From Saprospirales bacterium (GTDB lineage Bacteria > Bacteroidota > Bacteroidia > Chitinophagales > Saprospiraceae): a stretch of DNA of 64,000 nucleotides. Shown in pieces: positions 24,973-33,318 of this stretch (within the stretch, counting starts at the first letter, position 1; each line of letters opens with the position of its first letter). The stretch is from contig JADJTT010000002.1 in the NCBI GenBank assembly GCA_016711045.1, positions 62,001 to 126,000 on the forward strand. Direction: 5' to 3'. The translations under genes and the position numbers were made by a program. A model generated the notes under the pieces. That model was not told the origin of the DNA. It made no database searches and saw nothing but the letters and a program-made list of their open reading frames with translations.

Positions 24973-27390
24973 TCAACTGCCGCACATGATGCAGTCCGGA
25001 TCATCCAGGCTGCAGGCCTTGCCTTCCGGCATTTCGTCGGCTTCCGGCAGTGGTTGTTGTACCGGCACGGTGGCAGAGACCGAGGTAGCTGCCGTGACTT
25101 TGTTGCTGACCTTGTTCTGTTGGAGTGATTGCTCCACGGTGAATTTGATCGGGTCGGAAGCAGCTTTGGAACGGAGGTAGTACATGCCCGTTTTCAGTCC
25201 CTTTTGCCAGCCATAGAAGTGCATCGAAGAGAGTTTTCCAAAATTGGGATTCTCCATGAACAGGTTCATACTCTGGCTCTGGCAGATGAAGGCGCCACGG
25301 TCGGCAGCCATGTCAATGATAGCTTTCTGGCTGATTTCCCAAACGGTTTTGTACAGCGATTTCAATTCGTCGGGAATGCCCTGGATATCCTGTATGGAGC
25401 CGTTGGAGCCCATAAGGCGTTGTTTCATCTGGTCATCCCACAGCCCCAATCCGATCAGGTCGTCGAGCAGGTGCTTGTTGACCACGATGTATTCACCGGA
25501 AAGGGTACGGCGGGAGTAGATATTGGAAGTGTAGGGCTCAAAACACTCGGTATTGCCCCGGATCTGGGACGTCGAAGCAGTAGGCATAGGCGCCAGCAAC
25601 AAACTATTGCGCAAGCCGTGCTGCACGATCTCTTTCTTCAAAGCGTCCCAATCCCAGCGAGTGGTCGGTTTCACGCCCCACATGTCGAATTGCAAGATCC
25701 CTTCGCTGGCCGGCGAGCCGGGGAAGGTTTCGTAGTGCCCGTTTGCTTTCGCCTGGGCAAGCGATTCGGACAAGGCTGCATAATAGATCGTCTCGAAAAT
25801 ATCCCGGTTCAGTTTCTTCGCCTCGGCACTCTCGAAAGGAAAGCGCATTTTAATAAAGGCATCGGCCAGGCCCTGCACGCCAATTCCGATCGGGCGGTGC
25901 CGCATGTTGGACCGCTCTGCCTCGGGGATCGGGTAGTAATTTACGTCGATGATCCGGTTGAGGTTGCGCGTGATCACGCGGGTGATCTCGTACAAACGCT
26001 CAAAATCAAAGCTGCGGTCTTCCTGTACAAACTTCGGCAACGATATCGAGGCCAGGTTACAAACGGCCACCTCGTCAGGTGAGGTGTATTCCATGATCTC
26101 GGTACAGAGGTTGGAAGACCGGATCGTACCGAGGTTCTTTTGATTCGATTTGCGGTTGGCGGCGTCTTTGTAGAGAATATAGGGCGTGCCGGATTCGATC
26201 TGGCTTTCCAGAATGGCGAACCACAACTCCTGGGCACGTATTGTCTTGCGGGCGCGACCTTCTTTCTCGTATTGGTGATAAAGGGCTTCGAATTCTCCTC
26301 CGTAGGTATCGTACAATCCAGGGGCTTCATTGGGACAAAACAGCGACCAGTCGCCATCTGCCTTCACGCGTTCCATAAAGAGGTCGGGGATCCACATGGC
26401 GTAAAACAGGTCCCGGGCACGCATTTCTTCTTTCCCGTGGTTTTTCTTCAATTCGAGAAAATCCAATACATCCGCATGCCAGGGTTCGAGGTAAACGGCA
26501 AAGGCGCCCTTGCGTTTCCCCCCCCCTTGATCGACATAGCGGGCTGTGTCGTTAAATACGCGCAGCATCGGGATGATGCCGTTGGAAGTGCCTCCGGTGC
26601 CTTTGATATAGCTCCCTTTTGCCCGGATATTGTGGATGCTCACGCCGATACCACCAGCTGATTGGGAGATGCGGGCACAGCGGGCAAGGGTTTCGAAGAT
26701 ACCCGAGATGCTGTCGTCCGTCATGCTCAGCAAAAAGCAGGAGGAGAGTTGCGGCTTGGGCGTACCGGCGTTGAAAAGGGTCGGAGTAGCGTGGATAAAC
26801 CACTTTTCCGACATCAGGTTGTAGGTCTCGATAGCCGATTCGATATCTGCTCCGTGAATACCGATAGCCGCGCGCATGAAGAGATGCTGGGGCCGTTCGA
26901 CCACCTCCCCATTCATACGCAGAAGGTAAGAACGCTCAAGGGTTTTAAATCCGAAATAATCGAAATCGTAGTCCCGGTCATAGATAATGGCGCTATCCAA
27001 CTGATCCCGGTTGCGCGTGATGATTTGCATCGTCTCATCTCCTATCAGGCCCGCTTTATCGCCCGTTTTGGGGTCGATGTATTCATACAGGTCCTTCATC
27101 GTCTTGGAGAAAGACTTATCGGTGTTCTTGTGCAGGTTCGAAATAGCGATCCGGGCGGCCAACACTGCATAATCCGGATGGATCGTCGTCATGGTTGCCG
27201 CAGTTTCGGCAGCCAGGTTATCCAATTCGGTAGTAGTGACCCCGTCGTAGAGCCCGAGCACGACCTTCTTGGATATCTCAATATGGTCTACGAAATCGGA
27301 ATGGAGGCCGTAGCAAAGTTTTTTTACACGGGCGGTGATCTTGTCAAAGCTCACCTCTTCTTGTTTCCCGCTTCTTTTGATTACTCTCAT
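24973..27390 (-). CDS. nrdA: Class Ia ribonucleoside-diphosphate reductase, alpha subunit
   Basis: 805 aa. N-terminal ATP-cone (MRVIKRSGKQEEVSFDKIT), then the barrel with the redox Cys in QLSSCFLLSMTDDS, the radical-site motif SNLCTEIMEYTSPDEVAVCNL (N-x-C-x-E), LLAPMPTASTSQI, and a C-terminal shuttle pair in DDPDCIMCGS. It reduces ribonucleotides to deoxyribonucleotides with the NrdB radical. It lies 29 bp downstream of nrdB in the same direction, so the order is nrdB-nrdA. Confidence 0.97.
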   Translation of the reverse strand: MRVIKRSGKQEEVSFDKITARVKKLCYGLHSDFVDHIEISKKVVLGLYDGVTTTELDNLAAETAATMTTIHPDYAVLAARIAISNLHKNTDKSFSKTMKDLYEYIDPKTGDKAGLIGDETMQIITRNRDQLDSAIIYDRDYDFDYFGFKTLERSYLLRMNGEVVERPQHLFMRAAIGIHGADIESAIETYNLMSEKWFIHATPTLFNAGTPKPQLSSCFLLSMTDDSISGIFETLARCARISQSAGGIGVSIHNIRAKGSYIKGTGGTSNGIIPMLRVFNDTARYVDQGGGKRKGAFAVYLEPWHADVLDFLELKKNHGKEEMRARDLFYAMWIPDLFMERVKADGDWSLFCPNEAPGLYDTYGGEFEALYHQYEKEGRARKTIRAQELWFAILESQIESGTPYILYKDAANRKSNQKNLGTIRSSNLCTEIMEYTSPDEVAVCNLASISLPKFVQEDRSFDFERLYEITRVITRNLNRIIDVNYYPIPEAERSNMRHRPIGIGVQGLADAFIKMRFPFESAEAKKLNRDIFETIYYAALSESLAQAKANGHYETFPGSPASEGILQFDMWGVKPTTRWDWDALKKEIVQHGLRNSLLLAPMPTASTSQIRGNTECFEPYTSNIYSRRTLSGEYIVVNKHLLDDLIGLGLWDDQMKQRLMGSNGSIQDIQGIPDELKSLYKTVWEISQKAIIDMAADRGAFICQSQSMNLFMENPNFGKLSSMHFYGWQKGLKTGMYYLRSKAASDPIKFTVEQSLQQNKVSNKVTAATSVSATVPVQQPLPEADEMPEGKACSLDDPDCIMCGS

Positions 27391-27419
27391 GTGGTATGGA
27401 GGTTTTGGGCTAAAAAAAA

Positions 27420-28415
27420 TTAAAAATCTTCATCGAGGGTAAATACCTGTTTGTCGCGATCGGTCATGACGCCCGATTTTTGATAATCGCCTACCCGTTT
27501 CTCGAAGAAATTGGTCTTACCCTGCAGGCTGATCAGGTCCATCCAGGGGAATGGGTTTTCGACGTTATAAATCTTGGGGGCATTCAGGGCGCCCAGGAGG
27601 CGATCGGCGACAAATTCGATGTATTGGCACATCAGGTCGGCATTCATGCCGATGAGGTTGACCGGAATGGCGTCGGAGACGAACTCTTTTTCAATGGCAA
27701 CGGCATCCCTGATGATATTGGTCACGGTCTCTACCGACAGTTTTTGCTGCATGTGGTCGTTGTACAGCAGGCAGGCAAAATCGCAATGCATGCCTTCGTC
27801 GCGGGAGATCAATTCATTGGAAAAGGATAATCCGGGCATCAATCCGCGCTTTTTCAGCCAAAAGATCGAACAAAAAGAACCGGAAAAGAAGATTCCTTCT
27901 ACTGCCGCAAAGGCGATGAGGCGCTCGGCGAAGTTGCCGTTTTTGATCCATCGCAACGCCCAGTGAGCCTTTTTCTTGACGCAGTCCAGGTGATCGATTG
28001 CATTAAAGAGGTATTCTTTCTCTTTATTATCTTTTATATAGGTGTCGATCAGGAGGCTATACGTTTCCGAATGGATGTTCTCCATCATGATCTGAAACCC
28101 ATAGAAGAATTTGGCTTCCGTATACTGTACCTCGTTGACGAAATTTTCAGCCAGGTTTTCATTGACAATGCCGTCGCTGGCTGCAAAAAAGGCCAATACG
28201 TGCTTGACGAAGTGGCGCTCATCGTCATTCAACTTGTCTTCCCAGTCGGTCTGGTCATTCGACAGGTCAATCTCTTCCGCTGTCCAGAAACTGGCCTCGG
28301 CCTTTTTATAAAAAGCCCAGATATCGTTGTGTTGAATAGGAAATAATACGAACCGGTGAGGGTTCTCTTTGAGAATGGGTTCTACAAAGCCCGTTTGGGT
28401 CGTTTGGGTAGACAT
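27420..28415 (-). CDS. nrdB: Class Ia ribonucleotide reductase, beta subunit
   Basis: 331 aa from Met at 28415 (MSTQTTQTGFVEPILKENPH); an upstream Met 11 codons earlier is possible but less typical. Di-iron ligands lie in DWEDKLNDDERHFVKHVL, EAKFFYGFQIMMENIHSE, AAVEGIFFSGSF and SRDEGMHCDFA; the radical Tyr is in HSETYSLLIDTY. It generates the tyrosyl radical for NrdA. The upstream region holds DnaA-box-like palindromes, which fits cell-cycle control. Confidence 0.97.
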   Translation of the reverse strand: MSTQTTQTGFVEPILKENPHRFVLFPIQHNDIWAFYKKAEASFWTAEEIDLSNDQTDWEDKLNDDERHFVKHVLAFFAASDGIVNENLAENFVNEVQYTEAKFFYGFQIMMENIHSETYSLLIDTYIKDNKEKEYLFNAIDHLDCVKKKAHWALRWIKNGNFAERLIAFAAVEGIFFSGSFCSIFWLKKRGLMPGLSFSNELISRDEGMHCDFACLLYNDHMQQKLSVETVTNIIRDAVAIEKEFVSDAIPVNLIGMNADLMCQYIEFVADRLLGALNAPKIYNVENPFPWMDLISLQGKTNFFEKRVGDYQKSGVMTDRDKQVFTLDEDF

Positions 28416-28672
28416 TGCAATGCTTTTGAATTTGAATGGAGCCGGCACAGGTGCCGGCTCTCATTGAATAAGTATCAGTAAATTAGATAATCGACAAAAA
28501 AATCCAGGGTAGCTGGGTATCCATTGCTACCTCCAGGTTGACTATTTTCCACGATTGTTGCTGTTGGAGCCAGTGCTTTCCCGGTTGCCGAAAAATTACA
28601 TGGCAGGAAGGCGCTTTCTCATGTATGTTTACAGTCACTAAATTACAGAAATCGGCACGCCTCTGCTTATTT

Positions 28673-28758
28673 TTTTTCCACACAGTGTGGAAAAAGTTAA
28701 TAAAGTACTGGAAATCAGTGTTATTTTAGATTCAGGAAGTTCTCCACAGTGTGGATAA
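28673..28758. promoter_or_regulatory. Paired palindromes with DnaA-box-like cores upstream of nrdB
   Basis: 28673-28695 is a perfect inverted repeat, TTTTTCCACA-CAG-TGTGGAAAAA. 28744-28754 is CCACA-G-TGTGG, extending to TGTGGATAA (28750-28758), whose complement TTATCCACA is the consensus DnaA box. The two are about 60 bp apart in the 387-bp gap between nrdB and corA, where I see no convincing gene. DnaA control of nrd genes is known in E. coli; here it is inference. An NrdR site is an alternative but the spacing does not fit well. Confidence 0.55.
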
Positions 28759-28776
28759 CTTTTGAGAAGGGTATAG

Positions 28777-28824
28777 TTAATAAAGGGCTATCGAGCCTGC
28801 GCAAGCTCGATAGCCCTTTATTAA
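28777..28824. terminator. Palindrome of the CTATCGAG family, 3' of corA
   Basis: Perfect 20-bp arms (TTAATAAAGGGCTATCGAGC, 28777-28796, with 28805-28824) around CTGCGCAA, 12 bp past the corA stop. It shares the CTATCGAG/CTCGATAG core and AAAG flank with 63711-63766, with compensating base changes in the stem. Confidence 0.85.
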
Positions 28825-28835
28825 TTTTGATTGGT

Positions 28836-29782
28836 TTAAAACAGCCGCTTCCGCTGAAAATACCAGGCGAGCAGTAAACTGATCACCACAGAACTTAGCA
28901 CGATGAAGAAAAAAGAATAGCCGGAGTCTTTGAAAGGAACGGGCACGTTCATGCCGTAAAAACTGGCCACGAGGGTGGGGACCATGAGGATGATCGTGAT
29001 CAGGGTAAGGCGCTGGATCACGACATTCAGGTTGTTGGAAATGATGGAACTGTAGGCATCCATGGTGCCGTTGAGAATGTTGGTGTAGACGTTCGACATT
29101 TCAAGGGCCTGGCTATTGTCGATGATGATATCCTCGAAAAAGTCGGTCAGGTCTTCGTCTTTGCTGATATGCAGAAAATCGGTGCGCTTCATCTTCAGTT
29201 TCAACAGTTCGTTGGCACTAAGCGAGTTGACGAAGTATACCAGGCTTTTTCGATGCTGAGCAATTGCTTGAGCTCTTTGTTGCGGCTGCTGTCGTAGAGC
29301 TCCTGTTCGATGAGGTTGCGCTTGAGATTGAGTTGCTTCAGGCAGTTGAGGTAGCGCAATACGGTTTGCTCAAAGATCTGGAGCACAAACATGCGCTCAT
29401 CTTCGGGGTCAAAATTTTTGACCTTACCGTCGGCAAAGCGCTTGAGAATAGGGTTCTCAAAGGAAGTTACCGTAATGATATAATCGGGGGTGAGGATGAT
29501 ACCGACAGGTACAGTGATGAAGATGGCATCGATTTCCTCCTCCAATTCGTTCAGCAACGGCGTGTTGACAATGATGAGCCGCACGTCTTCTTCCCGCTCA
29601 TAGCGGGACCGCTCGTCCAGGTCAAGGGGGTCGGTCAGGAAGTCGATGGGGACCTCAAACCGTTGGGCGATTTCTTCGAGTTCTTCGTGGTTGAAGGGAG
29701 GCGTAATATTGACCCAGCAGTCGGGGGCCGGTTCCTCCAGGCGCGTCACCTGTCCGTCAACCTTGGCAATATACTGGACCAT
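28836..29782 (-). CDS. corA: CorA family divalent cation transporter, interrupted by a 1-base deletion
   Basis: The first part (MVQYIAKVDGQ... to LLSIEK) and the second (LVYFVNSLSANELLKLKMKR... to the stop) are in different frames. Adding one T to the plus-strand T5 at 29246-29250 joins them as LLSIEKSLVYFVNSL, giving about 315 aa, the normal CorA length. The C-terminus has two membrane helices and the selectivity motif YGMN (in VASFYGMNVPVP). CorA transports Mg2+, Co2+ or Ni2+ across the inner membrane. The start is the ATG at 29782 rather than a TTG three codons upstream. Confidence 0.88.
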
Positions 29783-29834
29783 AATCCTCAATTTGACTAA
29801 TCCTGAAATGCGTTACTTCCTGGGCATAGCATCG

Positions 29835-29842
29835 CAAACTTA
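29835..29842 (-). promoter_or_regulatory. Candidate -7 element for corA
   Basis: The minus strand reads TAAGTTTG (TAnnTTTG), about 53 bp upstream of the corA start. A poor match (GTTG) to the -33 TTTG lies about 20 bp further upstream. Confidence 0.35.
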
Positions 29843-29881
29843 CGACTTCTTCCCTGTTATCACAACCTGAAGTGCACGTCT

Positions 29882-30553
29882 TTAGGCCAACATGAAATAT
29901 GGGGCCAACAATTGCTCATACCACACCAGGTCTTGCAGGCCTCCACTCCCCCATTGGGGTTTCCACCCGTTTTTCAGGCGAAAATAATCCATCACGATAT
30001 CGGCTTGTTGCTCCAGGTTAAACTCTAAAAAAGTGCGGTTATTGTCCAAAAAGTCACGGATCATCGCTACGCCTCCGTAGTTGTATCCCTCCCGCGAATG
30101 TTGGGCTCGAAGGGCTCGCACGATATAGGCGGCGCCCAACTGCTCATATTGCCACACATGCACCAACTCATGCACCAACACACTGGCGCCGAGTTCCCGC
30201 CAGCAGTTCACGGTATGCAGGGTCACATAGGCGAAGCGCCTTTGTGCGCTCCCAATAAAAGCCCAGGAATCCATCCGCACCAGATCCAGCCGGATAAGCC
30301 CCCGGAAATAGGGCTCTACCAACGCCCGTTCAGCCGCGCTGAGCGGGCGGGTATTCCACTTTACCACCCCGGCAAGTGTTTCGTAGAGGACAAAAATACC
30401 AGACAATTCCGCCAGCCGCACCGCCAGCTCCAACCACCACCACGGAGAAGATGCCTCCACATTCCGGAAGGATCTTACCAAATCCCTGCCCCGCCTGCTC
30501 CAATGCAGGAAAAAGAAGCCCCAACGGTGATATAATCCTTTCAACTTTTCCAC
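29882..30553 (-). CDS. Protein with HELVHVWQY zincin-like motif
   Basis: 223 aa. The central segment ASVLVHELVHVWQYEQLGAAY contains HExxH, as seen in eCIS-associated DUF4157-like and related putative peptidase domains, followed by RAQHSREGYNYGG and FNLEQQADIVMDYF. A hydrophobic N-terminal half (about 40-62) is not a clean signal peptide. The third zinc ligand is not obvious. It ends 35 bp from nothing recognisable; the convergent hairpin region is short. Function unassigned. Confidence 0.65.
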   Translation of the reverse strand: MEKLKGLYHRWGFFFLHWSRRGRDLVRSFRNVEASSPWWWLELAVRLAELSGIFVLYETLAGVVKWNTRPLSAAERALVEPYFRGLIRLDLVRMDSWAFIGSAQRRFAYVTLHTVNCWRELGASVLVHELVHVWQYEQLGAAYIVRALRAQHSREGYNYGGVAMIRDFLDNNRTFLEFNLEQQADIVMDYFRLKNGWKPQWGSGGLQDLVWYEQLLAPYFMLA

Positions 30554-30578
30554 TTTTTTGCCGCCAGATTTGGCGCCC

Positions 30579-31883
30579 CTACTTGAAACGGATCGCCTGT
30601 ACCGGTTGTATCCGACTCACCAAATAGGAAGGTAGCAACAGGAAGAGCAGGGTAACGGCCATGGTCAGCAAATTTAACCCCAGTACGGTGAAGAGATTGA
30701 GTTCGACGGGAGCCACGGAAAGGTAATAATCGGCTTCCGAAAGCGTAATGACCTTGAAATGCTGCTGGATCAGACAGAGCCCGATTCCCACCAAATTACC
30801 CCAAAACAAGCCCAGACTCAGAATAAAGGCGCCATAATACAGAAATATTTGCCGGATACCCCAGTTGCGCTGCCCAATAGCCTTCAAAATACCAATCATA
30901 TTGGTCCGCTCGAGAATGAGGATGAGCAGGGCCGTGACCATATTGATAATGCCGACCACCAGCATGAGCGCAAGGATGACCTTTTCATTGATATCCTGCA
31001 GACTCAGCCATTCAAAAATGCTGGGAAACTTCTCCCGGATCGTCTCGGCATACAGGTTACGGGGCAGCTTTTCCACATAAATGTATTCGGCCAGGATCGA
31101 CAGGTCGCGAATGTCGTCGACAAACACCTCAAACCCGGCTACCTGGTTCTCCTCCCAGCCGAGCAACTGCTGGATCTTGCGGATATCGACCAATGCAAAT
31201 TTGCGGTCATATTCCTCCAATCCGGTTTTGTAGATGCCTTGTATCCGGAATGCCCGGCGCAATTGCTGGTTATTTTCCACGAAATAAACGATGAACCGAT
31301 CGCCTACCTTCACATCCAGGCGGTCGGCGGTCTGCCGGGAGATGAGGATACCGTCGCCGGCCGTCGAATCGGGCATCTCGAGACGGGTTCCTTCCTGAAG
31401 GTATTTATCCAGAAATTCCCAGTCGAAATCGGTGCTCACCCCTTTCAGGATGATCCCTTCAATGGCATTTTTCGTTTCTATTATACCGGGGGTAAGGGCA
31501 AAAACCTGAATATGCCGCACCCCGCCATGGGTAAATCGCGCGCGCATCGCATTGGGAATCTCCCATCCAAACAGCTGGTAGGGCTGCCAATACTCCACAG
31601 GAGCCATCGTGTCCAACCCGGGATAAAAATCCTGCTGCTTTTCAACCGGGTGCAAATCGAGCAGGGTACGGTTTACATCGGCCTCGGTGATGTGGATATG
31701 CCCCCAGAACCCGAATATTTTTTCACTGATCTCGTTTTTAAACCCGGCGATCAGGGAGGTAGAAACGATCATTACCGATACGCTCAGCGCCACCGCCACA
31801 ATGGCAATGCGGATAATCAGGCGCGAGAAGGAGCGCTGACCTGTGGCCGCTACTTTGCGGGCAATGAAAAAGGGAACGTTCAT
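30579..31883 (-). CDS. FtsX/LolE-type ABC transporter permease
   Basis: 434 aa. N-terminal helix after MNVPFFIARKVAATGQRSFSRLIIRIAIVAVALSVSVMIV, a periplasmic domain (about 50-290), then three helices (about 300-330, 345-375, 405-425) with the FtsX-family region LERTNMIGILKAIGQRNWGIRQIFL. This fits LolC/E-type lipoprotein-releasing or MacB-like permeases. No ATPase gene is adjacent, so the partner is elsewhere. Confidence 0.87.
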   Translation of the reverse strand: MNVPFFIARKVAATGQRSFSRLIIRIAIVAVALSVSVMIVSTSLIAGFKNEISEKIFGFWGHIHITEADVNRTLLDLHPVEKQQDFYPGLDTMAPVEYWQPYQLFGWEIPNAMRARFTHGGVRHIQVFALTPGIIETKNAIEGIILKGVSTDFDWEFLDKYLQEGTRLEMPDSTAGDGILISRQTADRLDVKVGDRFIVYFVENNQQLRRAFRIQGIYKTGLEEYDRKFALVDIRKIQQLLGWEENQVAGFEVFVDDIRDLSILAEYIYVEKLPRNLYAETIREKFPSIFEWLSLQDINEKVILALMLVVGIINMVTALLILILERTNMIGILKAIGQRNWGIRQIFLYYGAFILSLGLFWGNLVGIGLCLIQQHFKVITLSEADYYLSVAPVELNLFTVLGLNLLTMAVTLLFLLLPSYLVSRIQPVQAIRFK

Positions 31884-31947
31884 GCCGGAAAATTAATCAT
31901 TCTCATTCGTTCTTTTTCACAGAACACACCCTACAGGGAATTTTTGA

Positions 31948-31955
31948 TAACTTTG
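31948..31955 (+). promoter_or_regulatory. Candidate -7 element for tyrS
   Basis: TAACTTTG matches TAnnTTTG, 48 bp upstream of the tyrS ATG. No clear -33 TTTG is seen at the usual distance. Confidence 0.35.
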
Positions 31956-32003
31956 CCTCCCGTGAAATTGCTTTTAAATGAATACGAACAGGACCTGAAT
32001 ACT

Positions 32004-33278
32004 ATGGATTTTATTGAAGAATTGCGCTGGCGAGGCATGCTCCACGACGCGACTCCAGGTATCGAAACGCATCTGCGCGAAAAAAAATGCCTGGGGTATA
32101 TAGGCTTCGACCCTACGGCCCCTGCCCTTACCCTCGGCAACTTTGTCCAGATCATGCTGCTCAGTCTCTTCCAACGCTCCGGCCACCAGCCGATCGTGCT
32201 CATGGGTGGCGCCACAGGCCGCATCGGCGACCCCTCCGGCAAAGACCAGGAACGGCAGCTAAAATCGTATGAAGAACTCGATGCCAACCTGGAGCGGCAA
32301 CGCCAGAATTTCTATAAGTTCCTCAACTTTGAAGATGGGCCCAACAAAGCCCAAATGGTCAATAATATCGATTTTTATACCGATATGGATGTGCTTACTT
32401 TTCTTCGAAAAGTAGGTAAAACATTGACGGTCAGCTATATGCTCTCCAAAGACAGTGTGCAGAAGCGCCTCGAAGCCGGACTCTCCTTTACAGAGTTCAG
32501 CTACCAGTTGCTTCAGGCATACGATTTTCAATGCCTGTTTGAGCAACATGGCTGTACGGTCCAGATGGGCGGCTCCGACCAGTGGGGAAATATCACCTCG
32601 GGCACGGAATTCATCCGCCGCAACCTGGGCGAAAAGGCCTACGCCGTGACCACCCCTCTGCTCACCAAAGCGGACGGCAGCAAATTCGGCAAGTCGGAAT
32701 CGGGCAATATCTGGCTCGACCCCGACCTGACCAGCCCCTACCAGTTCTACCAGTTCTGGATCAACGCCGACGACCGCGACTTGCCGAAGTTTATGCGCTA
32801 CTTCACCTACCGTACCCGCGAAGAGGTGGAAGCCCTGGAAGCCGCCCATGCCGGCGACCCGCAAACCCTGAAGCGGATCCTGGCGGAAGAACTCACCATA
32901 CGCGTGCACTCAGCGGAGATTTACCAATCTGTGCTGCGGGTAACCGAACTTCTTTTCGGGCGTCAGGCCGGAAAAGAAGCCCTGCTCGCTATGACCGCCG
33001 GTGAACTGCACACGGTGTCCCAGGAAATCCCCTGTCACGCTGTTCCGCTCGGTCAGGTTCAATCCGGAATCTCCATCGCCGACCTGCTGACCGATGCCAC
33101 AGGTATCCTCGCCTCCAAAGGCGATGTGCGCCGGGCCATCCAAAACAATGCCATATCGGTCAATAAGGATAAAGTTACCAGCCACGAACATATGATCCAT
33201 CCCGAGGCCCTGCTGCATGGGAAGTATTTGATGGTGGAGAATGGAAAGAAGAATAAGTATTTAATAATAGCTGAATAG
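32004..33278 (+). CDS. tyrS: Tyrosyl-tRNA synthetase
   Basis: 424 aa from ATG at 32004. The reading frame is open for over 1.2 kb upstream, but that stretch is antisense to the FtsX-type permease gene; the TyrRS homology starts at MDFIEELRWRGMLHDATPGI. The HIGH-like motif is PTAPALTLGNF and the KMSKS-like motif is KFGKSE; tyrosine-binding residues lie in DFQCLFEQHGCTVQMGGSDQWGN (key GGSDQWGN). A C-terminal S4-like RNA-binding domain (about 355-424) includes SKGDVRRAIQNNAISVNKDK. Confidence 0.97.
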   Translation: MDFIEELRWRGMLHDATPGIETHLREKKCLGYIGFDPTAPALTLGNFVQIMLLSLFQRSGHQPIVLMGGATGRIGDPSGKDQERQLKSYEELDANLERQRQNFYKFLNFEDGPNKAQMVNNIDFYTDMDVLTFLRKVGKTLTVSYMLSKDSVQKRLEAGLSFTEFSYQLLQAYDFQCLFEQHGCTVQMGGSDQWGNITSGTEFIRRNLGEKAYAVTTPLLTKADGSKFGKSESGNIWLDPDLTSPYQFYQFWINADDRDLPKFMRYFTYRTREEVEALEAAHAGDPQTLKRILAEELTIRVHSAEIYQSVLRVTELLFGRQAGKEALLAMTAGELHTVSQEIPCHAVPLGQVQSGISIADLLTDATGILASKGDVRRAIQNNAISVNKDKVTSHEHMIHPEALLHGKYLMVENGKKNKYLIIAE

Positions 33279-33318
33279 GAACTGCCGGTACCGACAGTTC
33301 CTATTATATATTTTTTCT

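Noticed and set aside
28483..28683. 66-codon minus-strand frame upstream of nrdB
   Set aside because: No family resemblance; it overlaps the palindromic regulatory region and lacks a credible start context.
30759..32003. Long open frame upstream of and continuous with tyrS on the plus strand
   Set aside because: It is antisense to the FtsX-type permease gene; the TyrRS homology begins at ATG 32004 and the upstream translation has no recognisable family.
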